Source: a virus
Virus record (IMG/VR): IMGVR_UViG_3300014819_000037
Coordinates: 1-31,091 of that record
Direction: 5' to 3' (one strand)
DNA: 31,091 nucleotides
A program made the translations under genes and the position numbers. The notes beneath the pieces are model-generated. The model saw only the letters and a list, made by a program, of their open reading frames with translations. It ran no database searches and had not been told where the DNA came from. Of this stretch, positions 16,601 through 25,800 are shown in pieces. Each line of letters opens with the position of its first letter. Position 1 is the stretch's first letter.

Positions 16601-18226
16601 TCCAGAAAGAAATTGTAAATATTTTGTTTTTGATAATCCAACATATGGTGTGCTTAATCTTTCAGCAGTAGAAATAGTGGCAGTAATTCCGCCCATGCTA
16701 ATAGTTCCGCCAATAGTATATTCAAATGTTGTTGGATTAGTAACTACAGCAAATGCTTTAGTTGAGGAAGAATTTAATTTGTAATATCTTACTTGGCAAG
16801 CTTGCCCACTGATAGAACCACCAACTCCACTATGAGTATATGCAGTTCCAGATGATATAAGAGTAGTTCCAGAAAGAGAGGAAAGAGTTAAAATGAAAAA
16901 TCTTTCATCTTCTGGTGCTGTACTATCAAGATTTGCTGTTGTTTCTCCATAAAGAGCATCTACATGAGTATCATATAATTTAATTTCTTGATATGGATTT
17001 GTAGTAACTAAACCAGTACCTGTGATATTTTGAGATTTTCCTTCAATATCAGGGAAAGAATAAAGATTATTTACAGTAAAATTAGAACCTTCTAATGGAG
17101 AAACAAAAGTATCTGACTGTGTAGCATAATCTCTTGCTTTATCAATATCAACATATCTTACTGAGGTGGTCTCAATTTCAAAACCACGAACATATGCTTT
17201 ACCAGCATTAATTGCAGCAACAAATTTACTATCAGTACCACCTTGAGTAGAAGTATATACTCCATTATTTGAATTTGAGTTCAAGTGTTCTCTTAAACTT
17301 AATCCAAAATCTCTTACTATATAATCGCCAGATTCATCAAATGTTCTTCTTGCAAGAATATCTTGAATAAGACCATTTGCTTGCACCGATTCTACAGTAC
17401 TTGAAAGATTTCCAGATTGAATTAAAAGTAATTGTACAAAATCTTTTTGATCTGGAGAATTTAAATCTCTCTTACTTAAATTAACTATTAATGAAAGTCT
17501 ATGAGATCCAGGAGCAGAAAAATTTGAATATCCTTGTGCATTATCAAGTAAAGAAAAATCCTCTTCGGGAGTAATTAATTTTTCCGATACTAAAAATCCA
17601 ACCTTATAAGAAGGATTATTATTATATTTTTCTAAAATAATTGTTTGAGTATCATTTCTTACCAAAGTACCATTAATAAAATAAATCCCTTCTTTTATTG
17701 TAACAGAAGAACCAAATCCTAAGGCGGAGCTTTGTACTGGCTTTACATTTCCACTAACACCAACAATTGCCGTTGGATTTCCAGGAGAACTTGCAATAAT
17801 TGTTTCTCCTTCTGTAAATGTTATCTCTTTACTTGAAGTTCCACTATTTTCATATTTTACAAATAAAGTAGCAGCATCAGTATCAGTTTCTATAGTAGCA
17901 TTTACTACTGTAGCTACAACTCCACTGTTATTGCCCGTCATTTTAAATCCAATATAATCAGTGATTGCAAGATTATTGGTAAATGAACTCACTTTAACAT
18001 AACTATATTGCTTATCAAAAATAATTTCGCCAGGTACTACAATTGATCCTTGCTTAAAATTTGCTTTTGCAAGATTTTCAATTTGATTTTGAAGAATTGA
18101 TTGTAAAGTAGTAAGTTCTCTGCTCTGAATTGAATATCCAGGTCTAAAGAGAACTCTATAAAAATTTTTTAATGAATCAAAATCATCAAAATATGGAGCT
18201 TTGTTAAGATTAGTACTCTGGGGCAT
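10649..18226 (-). CDS. very large DUF4815-type baseplate/tail structural protein
   Basis: This 2525-aa protein occupies the place of T4 genes 9-11, after gp8. The N-terminus (KAPYFDDFDSLKNFYRVLF, then RPGYSIQSRELTTLQSILQN and a region with PGEIIFD) is characteristic of the DUF4815 family of phage structural proteins. Later parts are beta-rich with recurrent modules: ITGQTSGATG at ~585 and ITGKTSGATG at ~1735, and GSGYYTSPTVIITGG near 1855. A domain near 1460-1560 has YIPYARTNVVKFVAKGLEPG and a Ser-rich follow-up. The C-terminus ends FKAFAIKIVFTGSNPALAPR, then LEDLRVIANS. No signal peptide or enzyme motif was seen. No clear Shine-Dalgarno precedes ATG 18226. It probably links the baseplate periphery to fibres. 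The length is unusual, but giant structural genes occur in cyanomyoviruses. Confidence 0.85.
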   Translation of the reverse strand: MPQSTNLNKAPYFDDFDSLKNFYRVLFRPGYSIQSRELTTLQSILQNQIENLAKANFKQGSIVVPGEIIFDKQYSYVKVSSFTNNLAITDYIGFKMTGNNSGVVATVVNATIETDTDAATLFVKYENSGTSSKEITFTEGETIIASSPGNPTAIVGVSGNVKPVQSSALGFGSSVTIKEGIYFINGTLVRNDTQTIILEKYNNNPSYKVGFLVSEKLITPEEDFSLLDNAQGYSNFSAPGSHRLSLIVNLSKRDLNSPDQKDFVQLLLIQSGNLSSTVESVQANGLIQDILARRTFDESGDYIVRDFGLSLREHLNSNSNNGVYTSTQGGTDSKFVAAINAGKAYVRGFEIETTSVRYVDIDKARDYATQSDTFVSPLEGSNFTVNNLYSFPDIEGKSQNITGTGLVTTNPYQEIKLYDTHVDALYGETTANLDSTAPEDERFFILTLSSLSGTTLISSGTAYTHSGVGGSISGQACQVRYYKLNSSSTKAFAVVTNPTTFEYTIGGTISMGGITATISTAERLSTPYVGLSKTKYLQFLSGNSTSKIYNKSSSQYKLGLFATEYFTKILCKNAINFTKGKIITGQTSGATGIVELLSSETNEIILSQVSGIFQSGETILSELDGTSTPYNFIEDDGSIAYLKPVSLGSGYTSSSGITININGTNVTSAIGYSNIILSYPLSNNQLRSIKITAAARLSIGKFDTSPTVSITSSSGSGASYIAVLNKNNVINYDSSLIKSFFNSNTGNSFTGDISSLQDTFNVAGGATFSAVENSYYITSDNLNSRPDFDLVNGDIIKITDDSGTIRKYLVKFATKSGTSSTARIYVYGFILSNFTAKTVERLRSKLNGVSGNTLLLPLPNKNVKTTILDPNNTNINYTVQREFLGNLDGSGTITLSVGTNETFLSYSSNNWIFANPQTGDLLDLSGAVTLGSNAQSATINLGASFATLAYKIIAPVVKSDTAPKTKTLIENQEYQISTGFSYSTIPLNYADGYKLKGVYMSASSADATANDVDITDRFIFDGGQRDTHYDLARLIRKPGAIVPTNKMLVVFDYFKHIGSSGTGDYFTVNSYTFTDNFTYKNIPDYNSSVYGKISLRDVVDFRPRVSDYTGLNTETVLPGYNGFTTINALKFNGTGSAISTFPLYGTSYYTGYEYYLDRIDALYITKDGTFKVSKGTPSLNPQTPAELSDGFLLYYFNIPAYTFDLKDIQIKSIDNKRYTMRDIGKLEKRIEKLEYYTVLSLLEQDTFNTQVRDSLGNERFKNGVLVDNFEGHNVGNTNSLDYSCSIDTQTGVLRPSYYASQTKLIEKNLNDSQRIANGYQKTGELLTLPFTEQLTVSNPYATKTININPGKSSKFSGILTLDPAIDEWKDTDRSPELIVNENSIFDTIQNNNSNLWGSIWNEWQILWTGTPNYALNNSSGTTQFNSTVTSVIKGKTRTRTRNGTQNRLTPYGSPNSSVQQRVVSNAYIPYARTNVVKFVAKGLEPGTRLYAFFDGIEVSSWVNPDDVTGITTPFTGIAGYAEKGFGTSIITDTNGNVSGIFLVPAGYAPAAGKKLYDREISATTFYNTSSTPRNFTTGVKTFRLTSSNTNSSSNSDVKTFAETEYVISGAPNNNQSTRSANISRNSVDTNDTVQTINGVRVNINQDGLLDPLAQTFTISGYEEGLFASSIDLYFNSKTNSSGDDTDRPVSVYLTETSAGIPTRNIIPFSQTSLNPDTILRIKLGNDVPTGITFNAGETITGKTSGATGTIKTNLSVSSVNTRYNLILSNHNGISFIAGEEIILNRSPLITSTKFYIDQDCGIVEKIRVTNFGSGYSSNSTTISITGDNGGSFGSVATASAKIYNGKIYDITVTNNGSGYYTSPTVIITGGDTLATAESVIRITNPSVKMGISTSSNATAKTNFKFPSPVYLENNKTYALIVKSSSPDYQLYSSKVGDQLLNSIVVASNQPRVGSIYKAQNSFSFIEDSLEDLKFTVNRCVFDTKSTATVELVNSEIEYVSLPNNPILIDNTLGISSLFGSNQKVVRINHPNHGMKTGDTVILSDIIGTGSPSNIYGVPVSLLNGIHSISNVGLDEYCILIDSTLWNTANVAVTGSGSGGGNYVRATTNKLYQIIQSQIETLSFPSSSISHNIKTIYGKAVDSSTSNEYSLATSVEISPGDNYYFDDSRVIASKNNEIYRGLTSSSGKRSILYSLTMKSNRDNISPVIDVNRTNIITVGSRIDNPTGNEDRYGASSQTLILPTSSAYTITNTTKTIKSAIVSYSTSSGGNFVNTVDSNTRVTQSLSGASAQIVSVDLANKKLKLIDIIGDFVATSPITQGSVTTTPTSFVVKSGVIIGWDSGTGSLKLKLTSPTKFEVGDIVNDNDAGTSPVTGRTVSAVSNTGGFLFVPDTNPYGSSAASKYVTKEVVLDTPGTALNCKITANLFNNTDIKVLYKIKPDGSTADMNNINWQYFNVTGYSDNVGSIIPSNLEALSPSSEDLDSYIEYSYTASNLKPFKAFAIKIVFTGSNPALAPRLEDLRVIANS

Positions 18227-18265
18227 ATTATTAAACTATTTTTGATTTTTGATCTAAAGTATATA

Positions 18266-19828
18266 TTAAAATTCTACAACTAATTTTACATCTTCAATTT
18301 GATCAATAGAACGAGAAACAGTTCTTCTGTTTTCAACATAAATGATATCCCCAGTATATTTTTCAATCTCTGGTCTTGAATATCCATTAGAAAAATTTAA
18401 ATTAGATATTGTTAAACTATAATTAGTATCTGGAGTTTCTACAGCACCTGAAGTAGCACCAGTAATGGAATTTCCTCCAGAAAATAATTGTAAAGAACCA
18501 CTCTGATTTCCAGTAGAAATATCTTCATATTTTGTTTGATACAATTTTAAAATTTTTGTTGTACTATCCCAAGAAACTACTCTTCCCTTCGCTCCAGTTA
18601 CTGCTTGTGTTATGAGTTCGTCAACAGCAAAAGTTGCTGAAGTAGCAGTTGGAAATTTAATGGCAGTAAGAGCATTATATGTTGATGATGTAGCAATAAC
18701 TCCTGTAGAATCTTTGGGGTCACGAAGAATACCAATTCTTCTAAAATCGTTGTCTACTGGAAATTCAAGAGTTTCATCATATTGCAATCTAGAATTAACC
18801 ATAACTCTTTTTGCACCAAGTTCTTTATAAACGTTATATCCATGTCCTCCTGTTGGTGGTATAATAACTTCAAGAGATGCTCCAGACCCAGCACCAATAC
18901 CAGAAATTTCAGTGGAATTTACATTAATAACTCCATAAGTATAATATTGACCTGGAGTTGTGATAGTTGCAGAAGTTACAGTACCACTATTAACAGTAAT
19001 TGTAGAAACTGCTTGAATACCACCAGTTTTTCTTGTATAATCACCTCTGATGGGAACATTTGTATATGTACCATCAGTATAGCCAGATCCACCATTTTTA
19101 ATCACTATGGTGTCAATAGCACCATCTACAGCGGCATTTTTAACATCAGTACCATTCGTTGGATCACCAGAAACACCTATTCCCCAATCGGCAGGAAGTG
19201 GCATATAAGATGTAGTAAGGAATTTTACAACATCATCAGTGCCAATACTATACATAAATTTCCATTTATATCCATCAGCAGTACTAAATACCGAGTTAGA
19301 AGTTCCAGTAGGAGCAACAGTTGATGCAATTCCATTTGGATTTGCAACATTAGATCCATTGTAAATGCATTTATATATTTTATAATTATTAATTACATAA
19401 AATTTAGCATTGTATAAATTAGAGGCATTTTCTGCGGCGGAGTTTGCTTTATAGTCAGCACTATAATTAGAACGATACATTGAATAAACTTGTCCCGATG
19501 TCCAATTATATCTTGGAATTACTAATCTTACATCAGTTGATTGAATTTTTTTCAATGAAATCATATCATCAAAAATTTCTCTTTCATATTTAAAATTATC
19601 AATTGGAGTTGGTGGATTGTTTTCATCTGGAGAAGCAAGATATGAATTACTATGCTGACTACCAGTTGGTTGTCCAATATATGAAGTTATGCCAGCAACA
19701 GAAGTAGTATCCCAAGTTTGAGGTCTACCAACAAAAAAATACATATTAGTTGGAGAAGCTTCTCCAAATGCTTCTTGAAACTGTTGTGCATTATGAATTC
19801 TAAACTGTTCAGAGATAAGGGCTGGCAT
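18266..19828 (-). CDS. gp8: baseplate wedge subunit gp8
   Basis: The 520-aa protein matches T4 gp8 (334 aa) in key stretches recalled from the T4 sequence. The N-terminal EQFRIHNAQQFQEAFG and MYFFVGRPQTWD correspond to T4 KFRTEKMLNFYNSIG and IFITFGRSEPW. DGYKWKFMYSI corresponds to DGYVWEYLFEI, DFRRIGILRDPK to GFRQISIITNP, and the C-terminal GDIIYVENRRTVSRSIDQIE to GEMIYMENRPPIIMAMDQTE. Gp8 is a dimeric wedge component that joins gp7, gp6 and gp10 in T4. The extra ~190 residues come largely from inserted beta segments, one at ~225-320 (NGGSGYTDGTYTNVPI, then SATITTPGQYYTYG) and one at ~410-475 with a TGAKGRV/ITGATSGAV pair. A perfect late-promoter box precedes it. No Shine-Dalgarno is visible. 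Confidence 0.9.
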   Translation of the reverse strand: MPALISEQFRIHNAQQFQEAFGEASPTNMYFFVGRPQTWDTTSVAGITSYIGQPTGSQHSNSYLASPDENNPPTPIDNFKYEREIFDDMISLKKIQSTDVRLVIPRYNWTSGQVYSMYRSNYSADYKANSAAENASNLYNAKFYVINNYKIYKCIYNGSNVANPNGIASTVAPTGTSNSVFSTADGYKWKFMYSIGTDDVVKFLTTSYMPLPADWGIGVSGDPTNGTDVKNAAVDGAIDTIVIKNGGSGYTDGTYTNVPIRGDYTRKTGGIQAVSTITVNSGTVTSATITTPGQYYTYGVINVNSTEISGIGAGSGASLEVIIPPTGGHGYNVYKELGAKRVMVNSRLQYDETLEFPVDNDFRRIGILRDPKDSTGVIATSSTYNALTAIKFPTATSATFAVDELITQAVTGAKGRVVSWDSTTKILKLYQTKYEDISTGNQSGSLQLFSGGNSITGATSGAVETPDTNYSLTISNLNFSNGYSRPEIEKYTGDIIYVENRRTVSRSIDQIEDVKLVVEF

Positions 19829-19859
19829 TTTTACTAAATCTGTGGGAAATTTCTTGTGT

Positions 19860-19867
19860 TATTTATA
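19860..19867 (-). promoter_or_regulatory. T4-type late promoter box TATAAATA upstream of gp8
   Basis: TATAAATA on the minus strand lies five bases beyond the TGA stop of the 2496-aa gene and 32-39 bases before the gp8 ATG. The implied leader of ~25 bases lacks a Shine-Dalgarno. Confidence 0.75.
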
Positions 19868-19871
19868 TTTA

Positions 19872-22800
19872 TCATCCTCGCCAAGAGAGATTGAAATAAT
19901 CTCCTTGGTTGTGAGAAGTTGCGGTTGTGGAGTTTATTCCGCGAGCACAATTTAATAATGTTACTCCAGAAATAGAAGTATATGAAATTATTTCATTTCC
20001 AAACTGAATATATCCAGACGAAGGGAATTTAGACAATGAAGTTACTCCACTAGCAATAATTGTTGTTTCTGAAGAAGTAATTGTATTAGCAAGTTTTGCT
20101 CCAAATGTAACATAACCATCTTGAGAAATATTCATAATATTTGTTTCACCAGAACCCGTAGTTCTTCCCGCTCGTGTTATAAAATCATTGATTGTAAGAT
20201 TAGGAAAATAGCGAGAAAAAGTTTCAATTGTCATGCCTTGATAAAGATATGGTGCTTCGGTACTGTTCAAATTAGCATAAGGTTCTTTTGGTTCATATGT
20301 AAATTTGTTACTATCAAGATTTGCGAGAACATAAGAAAGCGCGGGAGAAGAAGGATTTTTATTAGATTCGCTTTCAATTTGAATTGTTTTTTGCATTGAA
20401 GTTGTAATTTCAGTTACAACACGAGGAAGTTCATATTGTTCATAATGATCTTTAACTACATTCAGTCCCAAAGAAACTGGTGTAGAATTACCATCATTTA
20501 AACCAGTATTGACAATTATTTCTTTAGAAATTTTTATTGGGTATTTTTGTCTAATAACTTGATATTTTTTTAAAAATAAAACATCTGGAGCTGATGTATA
20601 TCCAGAACCAGGATTTGTAACAACTACATTTTGTATTTGTTTATTTTGAATTACTGCATATCCATCAGCTCCAGTTCCTGGATTATTACAAGCAGTTTTA
20701 AAAATAACAATTGGAGGAGTTTCATAATCTATACCAGGATTTAAAATATTAACTTTTGAAACTCCATAATTATAAACTGGAGGAATTTCAACAATTCCAG
20801 AAATAGAAACTGTTCCACTTATAGTTACTGTATTTCCATTTGGAATAGTAACACCAGACATTACTGCTATTCCAACAGCATTTTTACCAAATATAAATGA
20901 ATTGTCTGTATAAATTGCAGCATTATATTGATAATTATCAGAATATTTAGTTACAGAAGTATCAAATGAAATTAATTCTTTTGGCGTCTCACCATCAATT
21001 TGAATTAAATCACCAGGAATAATTAAATCTTCATAGATGGAATATTTAACATAAGTTTCACATTCATTATTTGTTGATTTACCTAAATTAATAATTTTTT
21101 CAAATGGTTTACCATTCCAAATAGTAATAGTTTTTTCAAATGTTTTTCCGTAAAAATAAAGAATTTTGCATTTTTTATCAGAAATTGGAGGTTCAGTAAA
21201 AATTAATAAATTATCATAAATTGTATATGATAATTTATTATTTTGAGGAACTCCATCAAGAAGAACCACGATTTGATCAATATCTGGAATTTTTATATTT
21301 TCTTCTATATATTGTAGATTAAAAATTTTATTAGTACCATTAAACTGTGAGGATATATCATTTAAGATTTTATATTTACTAAATGTATATCCAAAAAACT
21401 GTCTTTCTTTCTCATAAACTGAACTAAAAACAATTTTATTTGGAATTACTGTTCTATCAATAGTATAACTTTCTCCATAAATTTGCAATACACCATCAAT
21501 AAAAATTAAAAGATTTTCATCTGCTAAAGTAGAAATGTTTGTAGCGTCAGATTTATATAAATCAAATTTTGTTGTTGAACCATCAAAAATAATATTTTGC
21601 AATTTATATGAATATCTTTCATCATCAGATGCATTTAAGAATTTAAAGAAAGTTGAATAAAAAACAGATCCTTCTTTTGGCGGTTCAAATAATTTAATTG
21701 CGGTATTTGCATACTCAAATTCACCCTTAATTAATTTTGCATTCGTTAAATAAGAATTTGAAATTATTCCAGAGGCAACGGTAGGATTATCAAAAAGTAC
21801 TTTAAAAGTATTTGCAGTGTCGACAGAATAAATTTCAAATTTATCATTAAAGTTTATATTATATCCAGAATATGTTACGCCCTCAATATGAACATATTGA
21901 TCAACAGGATATGTTACTCCAGATTGAGTATATGCATAACCATGGTTGCCTACCGTAGTAATTGTTGCAACATTGTTTGTCAATGAAATTGAAGAAATAT
22001 CTTTTTTTTCAATTGGTTCTTGAAAAATTTCATTGATGCAAAGAATTATAGATGTATTTTTTGTATCTGTTGGAAAATTACGGTCAGTAGATGTTAAATT
22101 AAATTGAGTTGTTGATGAATTAAAAGAATTGGAAATATCATCAATTTTAACTGCATCAATTTGATTTTCCAAAAAATTAAGGGAAGCAACACCTTCACCA
22201 ACAATAGCAGATGGTGTTCTGGTATTAATTGTTTGAATTTCATATTTTTTATAATTAATGGTAGATTCTACATTAATTTTTGGTGCCTCAATTACTACAA
22301 CATGATTTGTGTAATTTGTTGGTAAGAAAACACTAGAATCTGTTACTCCAGAAGTAACAAAATTTCCAGATTTTTCAATTGCAACTTCCCCAAAAAGCTT
22401 AAATCCTAATGGATGAACTGCTCTATCAATTTTTGTTTTATAATCTTTTAAAGATTTTGTACTTTTAATAACATATGAAAAATCTTGATAATAATAACTG
22501 TCAGTTATTTTTTGAGATGAAGCACTCAACTTACCAAGATCGCCATCAAAAAATCCAGATCTTTCAATATATCCAGAAATATTTCCGTATATTTTGGCAT
22601 TTTTAACTTCATAAATTTTTGAAGTTGTTTGTTTAATTGTCCCAGTAATTATATCACCAACATTTATAACTCCATCAATCAACTGAACTTCTATCAAATA
22701 GGAATTGATTCCAATTTGCATAGATGATACCATTCTCAAAAAAGCACCACTAGAAGTATTAAGATATTCAAAATTTTTATAAATTTGGTTTGATAAATTT

Positions 22801-25800
22801 GAAATTATTAATTTGTAATTAAACAATAATTCTTTTGATAAAGTTCTGTCTATATTAAATTGACTTCCATAATTAGAAAAATTAATTGTTTTAATTTTAC
22901 CAATAGAATTACTTAGAGGAAAAATTTCTGCTGCAGTATCAACAGCAATGATATTATCAGTTAAAGTATAATTTTCGCCCCCATTCACTACTTTTATAAA
23001 TTTAATACTGCCATTTACTATAGTCGGAATTAAAATAGCACCAGTTCCAGTAGAACTTATAAATTTAATTATAGTATTATTTGAATATCTATTTCCACCA
23101 GAAATAACTTCAATATTATCTTGAATGCTTCCACTACTCAATGAATATTTAAATTTTGCGTCATCTAATTCTGTATGTACTAATCCTTGTACTAAAGGTA
23201 ATTTTTTATAATCTGCGCCGCCGTCAATGTTTTTAATTTTTACTACATCACCAATAGCAGATTTTGAATAAGTATAATATGTTACACCACTATATGTTGT
23301 CTTTTCTGGCTGACCCAATAATGAATATTTAAATGTATTATTATTAATGACCTTAATACTATGAACATCTTCAATATAAGAATTTTTAATAGTAAAGAAA
23401 ATTTTATTATTTTTAATTAAATTATTTTGCTCAAAATAATAAATTCTAGAAATTAATTGATCATTAAGAATTTCTTCACTAAATGTTATAGTTGCCCCAG
23501 GCGATCCCGCTGTTCCTGAGCGAACAGCATTTGTTATTTCATTGATATTCAAAGAATCTTCACTAAAAACTAAATTATATCCTACATTACTTGAATCGCT
23601 AATATCAAAAATATAACGAGTATTACGAATCATTTCAAATGATAGGTCTCTTATATAATAATTTCCAGTATTTGTTGGATCAATTTCCCAATAAACTTGT
23701 TTTGCTGATACCGAAGATATAGAAATTGATCTTCCCCCTGGTGGATTTGGCACAGAAGAATCCTTAATAACACTACTATTTGTTAATGTACCAGAAAAAA
23801 TTCTAACCTCAATAGTAGAATTTTGTTTATTTACATTGTAAATTACACCAGAAACTCCATTTGAACTAATTGAATCTCCAACATTAATTCTATAATCAGG
23901 ATTACTATCTGGAATATATAAAGAAACTTTATTTCCACTATTATGTAATCTAAGTGGTGTATTGAATTGAGATCTTATTACTGTTAATTGACTATTACTA
24001 TAGTTAATTGATGTAATTTTTAAAATTTCATCATTAATTATGATATAATCATCATTTCTAAATCCAGATGATGATATTACATTTATTGTATTTTGATTAA
24101 ATGAAACATCAGAATTTAAAGTAGTATTAAATACTGGTTTATTATATTTAATTGTTTGATATGGGGAAGTTCTTACTTTAAAAGTTTTAGTTGTTTGTAA
24201 ATTAATTTTATTAATATTTAAATTGACAACATCGCCATCAGAAAGTAAATGAGGAACACTAGTTGTTACATATGCCTCATAAGGAATTTCAGTATTAGTA
24301 TAAGTTATTGATGTTGGAAATGCAAATTGAGATAATCCACCACTTATGGTAACACCAGATGCTGTAAATCCAGATGCAACAGCATAAGTTACAGAACTTA
24401 CTGTGACACCACCAATTGCTTCAACATTTGCTAATACGCCAGATCCCTCTGTATTAGTACTATCGACAAATAAATAATCATTAATTTTAAACACTTTATC
24501 ACTATAAGCAATTTTATAAGAATCTACAGATCCCCTTTCTACTAATTTTACTAAAAGTTTAGCATCATATCCTTTAGATGGAGTATTATTTGTCTTAATT
24601 CTTTTTGCTTTTTCGGGAAGATTATATTCTTCTTGATTATGTGTTACTAACGTATTATTTTTAGAAGGAACTGAATTATATGTTTTTCCTAAAATATAAG
24701 GAAAAATCCCTTTTCCAAAAGAATCAACGGTAATAAAATAACAATATCTTCCCTCTGGAAAATCTGGAGTTTTGCAAAAACGTCCATTACTTGTATCAAG
24801 ATCTCCCAATCCATTTACAAACTCATAATCTTCTATGAATGCCCCAAGAGGATATAAAGTTGTGCTTGGTCTATTTGATGAACTAGTAACTAATCTATAA
24901 CTACCAACAATTCTTTTAATAGAACTTGAAGTATTTAAGGCATCAGAATAACCATAAGGACCATAAATTGGATTTCCATCATACGCCCAACCTATAATTG
25001 GTGAATGTGTAAATCCAGAAATAATTTCTGCATAATCTGATCCAGGACCAGTTACATTGTCATTTAAAATATTACGAAGAATTTTAGGATTAAATGCATA
25101 TGCATATTCTAAACCATATGCAACATTATTACTTGGATACAAATATCCATTACCAGGATCTGTTTTCTTTATTGGAGAAATGGACCATTCTTTAGTTGTA
25201 GAATTTTGAGTATAATTTAATTTAAAAACTCTATCATAATTCCATTTTCTTGTCACAATATTTGCTTTTACACCAGCACCTTTTGATACTAATTTAACTA
25301 TAATATTTGATTTTTCAGAATAATCAATACCACCACTTAATACATCAATACTCGTCACAATTCCATTGCTAATATTTGCTTTTGCAAATGCACCTTTTCC
25401 TCTTCCTGTAATATCGGTAATTACAACATTTGGAGGAATAGTATAATTATTGCCAGAATTAGTTACAGAAATAGTTTTAATTGATCCATTTAAAATATCA
25501 GTAGTATTTAAAATAGAAGCAGTTGCATCAAAACCATAAGCAATTTCCAATTCAGCATCTGAAGTATAATTACTTCCTCCACTCAAAACATCTACTGTTA
25601 TAACTTTTCCATTCGCAATATTTGCATGAAAAGTGGCACCAGAAGCAGTAACATTTTTAATTCTAAAACTTGGTTGAATATTATCTTCAAAACCATATCC
25701 ATTATCAGTTATATTTACTGATACTACATCACCAAAGGTTTCATAATCAAGATCTTGGCAACTAAAAGCTTCTACGCCATTAGTAAATAATCCAATTGAA

